Below the pieces are notes generated by a model. The model had not been told where the DNA came from, did not search any database, and saw only the letters and a program-made list of their open reading frames with translations. The translations under genes were made by a program, and so were the position numbers. This document shows positions 47,859 to 55,801 of a DNA stretch of 64,000 nt, piece after piece. Origin of the DNA: Alphaproteobacteria bacterium (lineage in GTDB: Bacteria > Pseudomonadota > Alphaproteobacteria > Rhodobacterales > Rhodobacteraceae); assembly GCA_030427405.1 (NCBI GenBank), contig JAUHXK010000014.1, positions 1 to 64,000 of the forward strand, read 5' to 3'. How positions within the stretch are numbered: position 1 is the first letter of the stretch; each line of letters starts with the position of its first letter.

Positions 47859-49372
47859 CCACTCCACTTCTGAGCTTGCAAGGGCTGACCAAGGCCTATC
47901 CCGGCGTCGTGGCCAATGACCAAGTGTCTTTTGACATCGGCGAGGGCGAGGTTCACGCGCTGTTGGGCGAAAACGGCGCGGGGAAATCCACGCTGGTCAA
48001 GATGATCTATGGGCTGGTGAAACCGGACAGCGGCACCATGATGCTGCGCGGGCAGGCCTTTGCCCCGCCCGAACCCCGTGCCGCGCGTTCCGACGGGATA
48101 GCGATGGTATTCCAGCACTTTTCGCTGTTCGATGCGCTGAACGTGGCCGAAAACATTGCGCTGGGGATGGAGAACCCGCCCCCGATGGGAGACCTCGCAT
48201 CGCGCATCCGCGAGGTGTCCGAGACCTATGGCCTGCCGCTTGATCCCTTTCGCACGGTGGGCGACCTGTCGGCGGGTGAACGCCAGCGGGTTGAGATCAT
48301 TCGGTGCCTGCTGCAGGACCCCAAGCTGTTGATCATGGACGAGCCGACGAGCGTGCTGACCCCTCAGGAAGTCGAAATCCTGTTTGAAACACTGAACAAA
48401 CTGCGGTCCGAGGGCACCTCGATCCTTTATATCTCGCACAAGCTGGAAGAGATCCGCACCCTGTGCGACCATGCAACGATCCTGCGCCTGGGCAAGAATG
48501 TGGGTGAATGCGTTCCGTCCGAGACCTCGGCCCGGGATATGGCAGAGATGATGGTCGGGGCGACATTGCAAACGCCAGAGCGGTCGGGGCGCGCATTCGG
48601 CGAGGTCGCGTTGGATGTCAGCGGGCTGTCGGTACCCTCGCCGTCGGAATTCGGCACTGCGCTGAAGAATGTTCATATGACCGTGCGCAAGGGCGAGGTC
48701 CTGGGCATCGGTGGCGTTGCCGGAAACGGGCAGGATGAGTTGCTTGGCGTTTTGTCGGGCGAGATCCAGACCACGGCAGACGCGATCAAGTTCAATGGTC
48801 AGCCTATCGGCAAACTGGGTCCGACCGCCCGGCGCAGGCTGGGCGTGTTGACCGCGCCCGAGGAACGGCTGGGCCATGCGGCCGCGCCGGATATGAGCCT
48901 GACCGAGAATGCGTTGCTGACCGGGTCGGTCCGCGAAGGGCTGGAACGCAACGGTTTTCTGAAATGGGCCGAAACCAAGAGCTTTGCCGAAAAGATCATA
49001 AGCGCCTTTGATGTCCGGACGCCCGGGCCTGAGAATGCGGCGCGATCCCTGTCCGGTGGGAACCTGCAGAAGTTCGTGATCGGACGCGAAGTGCTGCAAG
49101 ACCCGGATGTGTTGGTGGTGAACCAGCCGACCTGGGGCGTGGATGCGGCAGCGGCGGCGTCGATCCGGCAGGCGATACTGGACCTTGCGGCCAAGGGTAC
49201 TGCGGTGATCTGCATCAGCCAGGACCTGGATGAGTTGATGGAAATTTCCGATAGTTTCGCTGCGTTGAACGAAGGGCGGCTAAGCGCCCCGCGCGAGACC
49301 ACGGGCCTGACGGTTGATGAGATCGGCCTGATGATGGGCGGCGCCCATGGCATGGAGGTGGCGCATGTGTGA
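47855..49372 (+). CDS. BMP-type ABC transporter, ATP-binding protein
   Basis: A 505-residue ATPase with two fused ABC domains, as in sugar/nucleoside importers of the CUT2/BMP type. The first has Walker A LLGENGAGKSTLVK near 40, signature LSAGERQRVEI and Walker B LLIMDEPTSVL. The second is degenerate at Walker A (GVAGNGQDELL) with a good LSGGNLQKFVIGRE signature. The start is GTG in a GTGA overlap with the xdhC stop. With two permeases and a BMP-family binding protein it forms an importer; association with xdhABC points to purine bases or nucleosides. Confidence 0.92.
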   Translation: MTTPLLSLQGLTKAYPGVVANDQVSFDIGEGEVHALLGENGAGKSTLVKMIYGLVKPDSGTMMLRGQAFAPPEPRAARSDGIAMVFQHFSLFDALNVAENIALGMENPPPMGDLASRIREVSETYGLPLDPFRTVGDLSAGERQRVEIIRCLLQDPKLLIMDEPTSVLTPQEVEILFETLNKLRSEGTSILYISHKLEEIRTLCDHATILRLGKNVGECVPSETSARDMAEMMVGATLQTPERSGRAFGEVALDVSGLSVPSPSEFGTALKNVHMTVRKGEVLGIGGVAGNGQDELLGVLSGEIQTTADAIKFNGQPIGKLGPTARRRLGVLTAPEERLGHAAAPDMSLTENALLTGSVREGLERNGFLKWAETKSFAEKIISAFDVRTPGPENAARSLSGGNLQKFVIGREVLQDPDVLVVNQPTWGVDAAAAASIRQAILDLAAKGTAVICISQDLDELMEISDSFAALNEGRLSAPRETTGLTVDEIGLMMGGAHGMEVAHV

Positions 49373-49376
49373 TCCG

Positions 49377-49417
49377 TCGCGTCGCCTTCGGCGAGAGTAT
49401 TTACAAAAAGATGAAGA
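49377..49417 (+). repeat. Degenerate copy of the intergenic repeat, inside the transporter operon
   Basis: GTCGCCTTCGGCGAGAGTAT, TTACAAAAAGATGAAG corresponds to the left arm of the repeat at 3081-3104 (GATATTTACAGCCAGATGAA) with a flanking GTCGCCTTCGGCGAG hairpin. It fills the 63-base gap between ATPase and first permease gene. Confidence 0.6.
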
Positions 49418-49435
49418 CCTTGGGGGGATGAGCAG

Positions 49436-50518
49436 ATGATTGTGTTGGAGAAACGGCCGCAGCCGTCCAAGGCGTGGTCTTATGCCACCCCCCTGGTCGC
49501 TGTGCTGGCGACGATGGTCTTTGGCGGGATTTTGTTCGCCCTTCTGGGCAAGAACCCCATCGAAGCCATCGGCACCATTTTCTGGGAGCCTCTGTTCGGC
49601 GAGTTCGCGTTTTACTATCGCCCGCAATTGCTGGTGAAAGGGGCGCCTTTGGTGTTGATCGCCATTGGCCTGTCACTGGGTTTTCGCGCCGGTATCTGGA
49701 ATATCGGGGCGGAAGGGCAATACATCATGGGGGCCATCTTTGGCGCCGGAGCGGGTCTGGCGTTTTATCCGCTGGATGCCTTTTATATCTTTCCGATCAT
49801 GGTGATCGCAGGCGCGTTCGGAGGCTGGCTCTGGGCGATGATCCCGGCCTTTCTGAAGGTGCGTTTTGGCACCAACGAGATCCTTGTGTCGCTGATGCTG
49901 GTCTATGTGGCCGAACAGATGCTGGCCTCGGTGTCTTTGGGCCTGTTGAAGAACCCCGAAGGGTTCGGCTTTCCCGGATCGCGCAACCTGCAATCCTATG
50001 ACAGCGCGCATAATGCCGAGCTGATTGCCGGATCGGGGATGCATTGGGGCGTCGTGGCCGCGCTGATTGCGGTCATCTTTGCCTATGTCTTGCTGAACCG
50101 GCATATGCTGGGTTTCCACATTCGTTTGACCGGTGAAGCGCCGCGCGCCGCGAAATTCGCGGGCGTTAACCCGGCTCGGCTGATCCTGTTTTGCCTTGGC
50201 CTGTCCGGCGCGTTGGCGGGGCTTGCAGGAATGTTCGAAGTTACGGGTCCATCGGGCGTGGTCAGCATCGATTTCAACGTTGGTTACGGCTTTACCGCGA
50301 TCATCGTTGCCTTTCTGGGCCGCCTGCATCCGGTGGGTATCCTGCTGGCCGGTGGATTGATGGCGCTGACTTACATTGGCGGGGAAATCGCGCAGTCTCA
50401 GCTGGGTCTGCCGGCCGCTGCCATTCAGGTGTTTCAGGGGATGCTGCTGTTCTTCCTGCTGGCCTTCGACCTTTTGACAAACTACCGCATCCGTGCGGCC
50501 CAAAGCGAGGTGGCGTGA
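49436..50518 (+). CDS. BMP-type ABC transporter, permease 1
   Basis: A 360-residue integral membrane protein of the BPD_transp_2 family, with about eight to ten membrane spans. It begins with a short cytoplasmic segment, then PLVAVLATMVFGGILFALL. The family landmarks are IGLSLGFRAGIWNIGAEGQY near 80 and the cytoplasmic loop around FAGVNPARLILFC. It follows the ATPase gene after the repeat, with GGGGGG in front of its ATG. Its stop abuts the next permease start. It would form one half of the channel with permease 2. Confidence 0.9.
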   Translation: MIVLEKRPQPSKAWSYATPLVAVLATMVFGGILFALLGKNPIEAIGTIFWEPLFGEFAFYYRPQLLVKGAPLVLIAIGLSLGFRAGIWNIGAEGQYIMGAIFGAGAGLAFYPLDAFYIFPIMVIAGAFGGWLWAMIPAFLKVRFGTNEILVSLMLVYVAEQMLASVSLGLLKNPEGFGFPGSRNLQSYDSAHNAELIAGSGMHWGVVAALIAVIFAYVLLNRHMLGFHIRLTGEAPRAAKFAGVNPARLILFCLGLSGALAGLAGMFEVTGPSGVVSIDFNVGYGFTAIIVAFLGRLHPVGILLAGGLMALTYIGGEIAQSQLGLPAAAIQVFQGMLLFFLLAFDLLTNYRIRAAQSEVA

Positions 50519-50519
50519 C

Positions 50520-51440
50520 ATGGACCTTGGTGAGATTAACCCCGTCCTTCTGGTCGCCTCTCTGATGGTGGCGGCGACCCCCCTGCTTTTGGCCGCGATC
50601 GGAGAGCTGGTTGTCGAGAAAGCAGGCGTGTTGAACCTCGGCGTCGAGGGCATGATGATCGTCGGCGCGATCAGCGGCTTTGCGATCTCGGTCGAGACCG
50701 GTTCGCCCTGGCTGGGCTTTGTCGCAGCCGCTATCGGTGGTGCGGTCTTGTCGTTGTTGTTTGTGCTGCTGACCCAGGTGGCGTTGGCCAACCAGGTGGC
50801 CAGCGGTCTGGCCCTTACGTTGTTCGGCCTTGGGTTCAGCGCCTTGCTGGGGCAAAGCTATGTAGGGATCAAACCCCCCAGCATGGGCGACATTCATATC
50901 CCGGTGATCAGCGATATTCCGGTGATTGGCCCGATCCTGTTCCAGCATGACCCTATCCTTTATGTCGGCATTGCCCTGACCGCGGCAGTCTGGGCCACGC
51001 TGAAATATACCCGCGTCGGTCTGATCCTGCGCGCGGTGGGTGAAAACCACGATGCGGCGCATGCGTTGGGCTACAAGGTCATCAAGATCCGCATCATGGC
51101 AATCCTGTTCGGCGGGGCCTGCGCGGGCCTGGGTGGAGCCTATATCAGCCTGATCCGCGTCCCCCAATGGACCGAGGGAATGACCGCAGGTGTCGGCTGG
51201 ATCGCACTGGCCTTGGTGGTGTTCGCCAGCTGGAAGCCATGGCGTGCCCTGCTGGGTGCCTATTTGTTCGGCGGCATCACCGTTTTGCAGCTGAATTTGC
51301 AGGCGGCGGGCGTTGCCATTCCGGTCGAGTATCTGGCAATGTCGCCCTATATCATCACGATCCTTGTGCTTGTGATCCTTTCGGCCGACAAGAGCAGCGC
51401 ACCTGCCTCGCTGGGCCGGACCTTCCACGCTTCGCATTAG
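50520..51440 (+). CDS. BMP-type ABC transporter, permease 2
   Basis: A 306-residue membrane protein of the BPD_transp_2 family with about eight spans. It has the typical LAAIGELVVEKAGVLNLGVE segment, followed by GMMIVGAISGF, and the loop RAVGENHDAAHALGYKVIKI with conserved GE/AA residues that contact the ATPase. The ATG begins two bases after permease 1 ends; a start nine codons upstream would overlap. It pairs with permease 1 as a heterodimeric channel. Confidence 0.9.
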   Translation: MDLGEINPVLLVASLMVAATPLLLAAIGELVVEKAGVLNLGVEGMMIVGAISGFAISVETGSPWLGFVAAAIGGAVLSLLFVLLTQVALANQVASGLALTLFGLGFSALLGQSYVGIKPPSMGDIHIPVISDIPVIGPILFQHDPILYVGIALTAAVWATLKYTRVGLILRAVGENHDAAHALGYKVIKIRIMAILFGGACAGLGGAYISLIRVPQWTEGMTAGVGWIALALVVFASWKPWRALLGAYLFGGITVLQLNLQAAGVAIPVEYLAMSPYIITILVLVILSADKSSAPASLGRTFHASH

Positions 51441-51475
51441 ACGGGGCCAACTGAACCAACTTGGGGAGTAACCAC

Positions 51476-52549
51476 ATGAAATTCACAACACTTCTGGCAA
51501 GTGCCGCCATGGCGCTGGGCCTGGCCTCGGGGGCCATGGCCCAAGACAAGACAAAGGTCGGCTTCGTCTATGTTGGCCCCGTGGGCGACGGCGGCTGGAC
51601 CTATGAACACAACAAGGGCCGTCTGGCGGTCGAAGAGCATTTTGGCGACAAGGTCGAGACGGTGTTTGTCGAATCCGTGCCCGAAGGCCCGGATGCTGAA
51701 CGCGTGATGACCCAGATGGCGCTGGAAGGCGCTGACCTGATCTTTACCACCTCGTTCGGCTATATGGACCCGACGATCAACGTGGCCAAGAAATTCCCGG
51801 ACGTGAAGTTCGAGCACGCGACCGGCTACAAGACCGCCGATAACGTCTCGGTCTATTCGGCCCGTTTCTATGAAGGCCGCGCCGTTCAGGGGCACATCGC
51901 CGGTAAAATGACCAAGTCGAACATCATCGGCTATATCGGGTCCTACCCGATCCCCGAAGTGATCCGCGGCATCAACTCGGCCTATATCCACGCCAAGAAA
52001 GTAAACCCGGATGTCGAGTTCAAGATTGTCTGGGCCTATACTTGGTTTGACCCCGCGAAAGAGGCTGACGCCGCAACCGTGCTGATCGAACAGGGCGCAG
52101 ACGTGATCCTGCAGCACACCGACTCGACCGCGCCCCAGGCCGCAGCGCAAGAAGCCGGCAATGTCGTGACCTTCGGTCAGGCCTCGGACATGAGCGAATA
52201 CGCACCGTTCCCGCGTGTCAGTTCGATCATCGACAACTGGGCGCCCTACTATATCGCCCGCACCCAGGCCGTGATGGATGGTTCTTGGGCAACCGTGAAC
52301 ACCTGGGACGGCATCGCGCAGGGCATGGTCGAGATTGGCGAGATTTCGGACGCCGTACCGGCGGACGTCAAGGAAGAAGCGCTGGCGATGAAGGCGGCCA
52401 TGGCCGCTGGTGAATACCACCCGTTCACCGGCCCGCTGAAAAAGCAGGACGGCAGCGATTGGCTGGCTGACGGCGAAGTGGCCGATGACGGCACCCTGGC
52501 CGGAATGAACTTTTACGTCGAAGGCCTGGAAGGCGAAATCCCGCAGTAA
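51476..52549 (+). CDS. BMP-family substrate-binding protein
   Basis: A 357-residue periplasmic binding protein with a signal peptide (MKFTTLLASAAMALGLASGA, then MAQD). The family is the basic membrane protein (BMP/PnrA) type that binds purine nucleosides. Segments such as VGFVYVGPVGDGGWTYEHN, FTTSFGYMD and NIIGYIGSYPIPEVIRGINS support this; the mature protein ends in YVEGLEGEIPQ. There is no lipobox, so it is soluble. It follows the permeases after 35 bases with GGGGAG in front, and a strong terminator closes the operon. Confidence 0.92.
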   Translation: MKFTTLLASAAMALGLASGAMAQDKTKVGFVYVGPVGDGGWTYEHNKGRLAVEEHFGDKVETVFVESVPEGPDAERVMTQMALEGADLIFTTSFGYMDPTINVAKKFPDVKFEHATGYKTADNVSVYSARFYEGRAVQGHIAGKMTKSNIIGYIGSYPIPEVIRGINSAYIHAKKVNPDVEFKIVWAYTWFDPAKEADAATVLIEQGADVILQHTDSTAPQAAAQEAGNVVTFGQASDMSEYAPFPRVSSIIDNWAPYYIARTQAVMDGSWATVNTWDGIAQGMVEIGEISDAVPADVKEEALAMKAAMAAGEYHPFTGPLKKQDGSDWLADGEVADDGTLAGMNFYVEGLEGEIPQ

Positions 52550-52572
52550 CCGCTGCTGACACCGCACACCAC

Positions 52573-52605
52573 AAAGGCCCGCCGCATTGGCGGGCCTTTT
52601 TCTTT
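52573..52605 (+). terminator. Rho-independent terminator of the xdh/transporter operon
   Basis: Perfect 11-bp stem AAAGGCCCGCC / GGCGGGCCTTT with the loop GCATT, followed by TTCTTTC, 23 bases after the binding-protein stop. Confidence 0.92.
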
Positions 52606-52697
52606 CAGAACCAGAACGGGCGGCAGGACGTGCCGACAATGGCCAAAGGACTGCAAGCGGGGTTTTCGAAGACCAGTTTGCATGTCAGTCTCGGCCC

Positions 52698-53636
52698 ATG
52701 ACTCGATTACTTGAAACAGTGAATGGAACGGCCGCCAGCCAATTTGCATTTGGCGCGATGCAGTTCGGAGGCCGGGCAACCCCCGACCAAAGCAAGGCCA
52801 TGTACGCGTCATGTCGCGCGGCAGGCATTACCCATTTCGACACGGCCTATCTTTATACCGACGGGGCTTCGGAAACGTTGCTGGGGCAGATGGTCGCCCC
52901 CGAGCGCGAGGCGCTGCTGATTGCCACCAAGGTGGGGTATGTCGGCGGCGCTGGGGACGCCAATATCAGGCAACAATTCGACATATCCCGCACGCGGCTG
53001 CAGCTGGACATGGTCGACATCCTTTACCTGCACCGGTTTGACCCCGATACCGAATTGTCCGAGACTTTTGAGTGTCTCGCCAACCTGAAGCGGGACGGCA
53101 AGATACGCTATGTTGGCCTGTCCAATTTCGCGGCCTGGCAAGTCATGAAGGCAATTCGCGTGGCCGCCAAATACGATCTGAGCATTGACGTGATGCAACC
53201 GATGTACAACCTCGTCAAACGGCAAGCCGAAGTTGAAATCCTGCCAATGTGCCAGGACCAGAACATTCTGGCTGCAACCTATTCGCCATTGGGGGGCGGT
53301 CTGCTGACCGGGAAATATGCCACGGGCGGTCAGGGCCGGTTGAAAGAAGACAGCCGCTATGGCGCGCGGTACGGCGCAGGCTGGATGGCGGAAACAGCAG
53401 ATGCCCTTGGCGCCCTGGCCGTTGAGCTGGGTCAGGACGCGGCCACGCTGGCCGTTGCCTGGGTCGCGGCCAGTCGGTTTGCCCCGGTTCCCATCATCTC
53501 GGCGCGGTCGGCTGAGCAGCTTGCGCCATCGCTGGCCGCCATGAGCCACCCCCTTTCGTCAGACCTGTACGACCGGATCTCGGGTCTGAGCATGACCCCT
53601 CCGCCTGCTACGGACAGGCTTGAGGAACAGGCATGA
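52698..53636 (+). CDS. Aldo/keto reductase
   Basis: A 312-residue NADPH-dependent (beta/alpha)8 reductase. Catalytic residues are visible as D and Y in FDTAYLYTDG near 45-52, K in IATKVGYV near 80 and H in YLHRFD near 112, followed by GKIRYVGLSN and YSPLGGGLLTGKY. C-terminal VPIISARSAEQL is the cofactor-binding loop. The start at MTRLLETVNG fits the fold; an upstream frame reaches into the terminator region. Its stop overlaps the next gene (ATGA). It opens a coupled run with an FAD oxidase and a DUF938 methyltransferase. Confidence 0.9.
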   Translation: MTRLLETVNGTAASQFAFGAMQFGGRATPDQSKAMYASCRAAGITHFDTAYLYTDGASETLLGQMVAPEREALLIATKVGYVGGAGDANIRQQFDISRTRLQLDMVDILYLHRFDPDTELSETFECLANLKRDGKIRYVGLSNFAAWQVMKAIRVAAKYDLSIDVMQPMYNLVKRQAEVEILPMCQDQNILAATYSPLGGGLLTGKYATGGQGRLKEDSRYGARYGAGWMAETADALGALAVELGQDAATLAVAWVAASRFAPVPIISARSAEQLAPSLAAMSHPLSSDLYDRISGLSMTPPPATDRLEEQA

Positions 53637-54700
53637 TCGACTTCCTGGTCATCGGCGCAGGCGTGGCTGGGCTCAGCGCCGGGGCGCGCCTTTCGCAGCA
53701 CGGAACCGTCACCGTGCTCGAGGCCGAGCATGCGATCGGGTTTCATGCATCCGGCCGGTCGGCCGCGCTGTTCGAGGAAGGGTATGGACCGCCATCCGTC
53801 GTATCCTTGAATCGCGCCAGCAAGCCATACTTGGCATCCAACAAATACCTGACGCCGCGGGGTTTGATGCTTGTGGCCAAACCATCGCAGACAGACCTGT
53901 TCCGCGCGGACCTTGCAGAGCTTGCGCTGGACGAGATTTCGCCGTCTGATGCCATAGATCGCGTTCCGGTACTGGATGCCAAATCGGTTGGCCACGCGGC
54001 CATCAGTGACAATGCCCATGACATAGATACGGACCTTATGTTGCAGGGTTTTGCCCGTGCCATCCGGTCCAATGGCGGAACTGTCCTGACGGGCCAGCGG
54101 GTGACGGAAATCCGCAAGGCGTCCGGGTGGACAGTGCAAACTGACCGCTCGTTCGAGGCCCGGACGCTGGTCAACGCGGCCGGGGCCTGGTCGGACGAGG
54201 TTGCCACGCTGGCAGGCCTGCATCCGTTGGGCCTTTCGCCGTGCCGCAGGTCGATGGCACGCATCCCGGCCCCCGGCGGTCACGATGTCAGTTCCTGGCC
54301 GATGATGCTGGGCGCGGGCGAAACCTGGTACGCAAAGCCTGACGCCGGAAAACTTTTGGTTTCGCCGTGCGAAGCTGACCCGGTCGCCCCGCATGACGCC
54401 TATGCCGATGACATGGTTCTTGCCGAAGGCTTGGCCCGGTACGAAGAAATGGTCACCGACCCCGTCCGCCGGGTCGAGGTTTCTTGGGCCGGGTTGCGCA
54501 GCTTTACACCGGACGGAACCCTGGCGCTGGGCCCTGATCCGTCCGATCCCAGCTTTGTCTGGGTTGCGGGGCAAGGTGGGTACGGGTTCCAAACTGCACC
54601 AGCGGCCGGGCAACTGGTTGCCGATCTGGTCGTCGGGCAACCCAATGAACTGGACCCGGCCACAATTGCCGCCCTTGATCCGGCCCGGTTTTTCCGATGA
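53633..54700 (+). CDS. FAD-dependent amine/amino-acid oxidoreductase (DAO family)
   Basis: A 355-residue flavoprotein of the D-amino-acid oxidase/glycine oxidase family. The FAD-binding loop is DFLVIGAGVAGLSAGARLSQ at the N-terminus, with AIGFHASGRSAALFEEGYG following, TLVNAAGAWSDEVATLAG near 175, and WVAGQGGYGFQTAPAAGQLV near the end. The substrate is probably a D-amino acid or N-methylated amine, but cannot be specified. It overlaps both neighbours by ATGA, indicating translational coupling with the aldo/keto reductase and the methyltransferase. Confidence 0.9.
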   Translation: MIDFLVIGAGVAGLSAGARLSQHGTVTVLEAEHAIGFHASGRSAALFEEGYGPPSVVSLNRASKPYLASNKYLTPRGLMLVAKPSQTDLFRADLAELALDEISPSDAIDRVPVLDAKSVGHAAISDNAHDIDTDLMLQGFARAIRSNGGTVLTGQRVTEIRKASGWTVQTDRSFEARTLVNAAGAWSDEVATLAGLHPLGLSPCRRSMARIPAPGGHDVSSWPMMLGAGETWYAKPDAGKLLVSPCEADPVAPHDAYADDMVLAEGLARYEEMVTDPVRRVEVSWAGLRSFTPDGTLALGPDPSDPSFVWVAGQGGYGFQTAPAAGQLVADLVVGQPNELDPATIAALDPARFFR

Positions 54701-55350
54701 CCAAAAGGTCGCTGCCACCAACCGCCAGTGTCGCCCACCAAGCTGAGGGCGACAAGCTTGTTGCGCCCGCCGCAACCCGCAATGCTGACGTGATTTGCGC
54801 CCTGTTGACCCGCGTTGCGCCAACCACCGGCCGTGCATTGGAAATCGCCAGCGGCTCGGGACAGCATGTGGCGGCTTTTGCACAGGCGTTGCCCGGACTG
54901 CATTGGCAACCGACCGAGGTCGATCCGGCGCGGCGGGCCAGCATCGATGCCTATACGCGCGATCTGCCCAATGTGGCCCCTGCCGCCGCGCTTGATGCCA
55001 CGGCGCCGGGGTGGCATTCCGCGTTTGGCGGGCAGGACCTTATCATTCTGATAAACCTGCTTCACCTGATCAGTTGGCGCGAAGCCGAACAATGTATCGC
55101 CGAGATCAGCCGCGCTTTGGGGCCAGGTGGCCGGTTTGTTCTGTATGGTCCGTTCAAACGCAACGGAGCGTTGACCAGCGCTGGCGACAAGAAGTTTCAC
55201 GAAGCCTTGGTCGGCCAGGATGCCGAGATCGGGTACAAGAATGACGCCGATATTGCCGATCTCATACAGGGTTGCGGCATGTCGCTGACATTGGTTCAGG
55301 AAATGCCTGCAAACAACCTGGCTTTTGTGGCCGAAGCCCCGGCCACCTGA
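54697..55350 (+). CDS. DUF938 family SAM-dependent methyltransferase-like protein
   Basis: A 217-residue class I methyltransferase-fold protein of the DUF938 family. The SAM loop is ALEIASGSGQHVAAFAQALP near residue 47, motif II is LIILINLLHLISW near 112, and LGPGGRFVLYGPFKRNG is the post-II strand. A conserved N-terminal SVAHQAEGDKLVAPAATRN is typical of the family, whose substrate is unknown. The ATG overlaps the stop of the upstream oxidase gene. Confidence 0.88.
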   Translation: MTKRSLPPTASVAHQAEGDKLVAPAATRNADVICALLTRVAPTTGRALEIASGSGQHVAAFAQALPGLHWQPTEVDPARRASIDAYTRDLPNVAPAAALDATAPGWHSAFGGQDLIILINLLHLISWREAEQCIAEISRALGPGGRFVLYGPFKRNGALTSAGDKKFHEALVGQDAEIGYKNDADIADLIQGCGMSLTLVQEMPANNLAFVAEAPAT

Positions 55351-55418
55351 TCAGGATCAAGGTTCTGGTGGTCCTCAAGTCATATTCTGAAAACAGTATA
55401 TGAAAGAGGGGAGTTCAA

Positions 55419-55754
55419 ATGAGCTGGAAAGACAGGCTTTCGTCCACGCGCAAAGGGCTGCGCAATCTCAACGCGGCAATACCCGATACCGCGCGGGCAT
55501 TTGGCGCGTTGGGGAAATCGGTCAAGGAAGGCGGTACGCTGGATTACAAAACCAAAGAGTTCGTTGCTCTTGGCATCTCGGTTGCGGTTCGGTGTGAACC
55601 CTGCATCTCGTTGCATACCGAGGCGCTGATCAAGGCGGGTGCCTCACGAGATGAGCTGTCGGACGTGTTGGCGATGGCCATCCAGATGGGCGGCGGGCCG
55701 TCCATGATGTATGCGGCCAAGGCGCTGGAATGCTTTGACGAACTCAGCGCGTGA
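55419..55754 (+). CDS. Carboxymuconolactone decarboxylase/AhpD-like protein
   Basis: A 111-residue all-helical protein of the CMD/AhpD family. The redox motif C-x2-C with following histidine is present in VRCEPCISLHTEALIKAGAS near residue 63, the arrangement used in AhpD-like peroxidatic or disulfide chemistry. The C-terminal MAIQMGGGPSMMYAAKALEC is characteristic. It follows the DUF938 gene after 68 bases with an AGAGGGGAG site and ends before a strong bidirectional terminator. Substrate unknown. Confidence 0.9.
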   Translation: MSWKDRLSSTRKGLRNLNAAIPDTARAFGALGKSVKEGGTLDYKTKEFVALGISVAVRCEPCISLHTEALIKAGASRDELSDVLAMAIQMGGGPSMMYAAKALECFDELSA

Positions 55755-55767
55755 TCACCTGAAAAAG

Positions 55768-55800
55768 AAAAGGTCCCGAACATCTCCGGGACCTTTTTTG
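55768..55800. terminator. Bidirectional Rho-independent terminator
   Basis: Stem AAAAGGTCCCG / CGGGACCTTTT with an 8-base loop has T-rich tails on both strands (TTTTTTG rightward, TTTTCTTTTT leftward). It lies between the convergent AhpD-like and GcvT-type genes and can serve both. Confidence 0.9.
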
Positions 55801-55801
55801 T

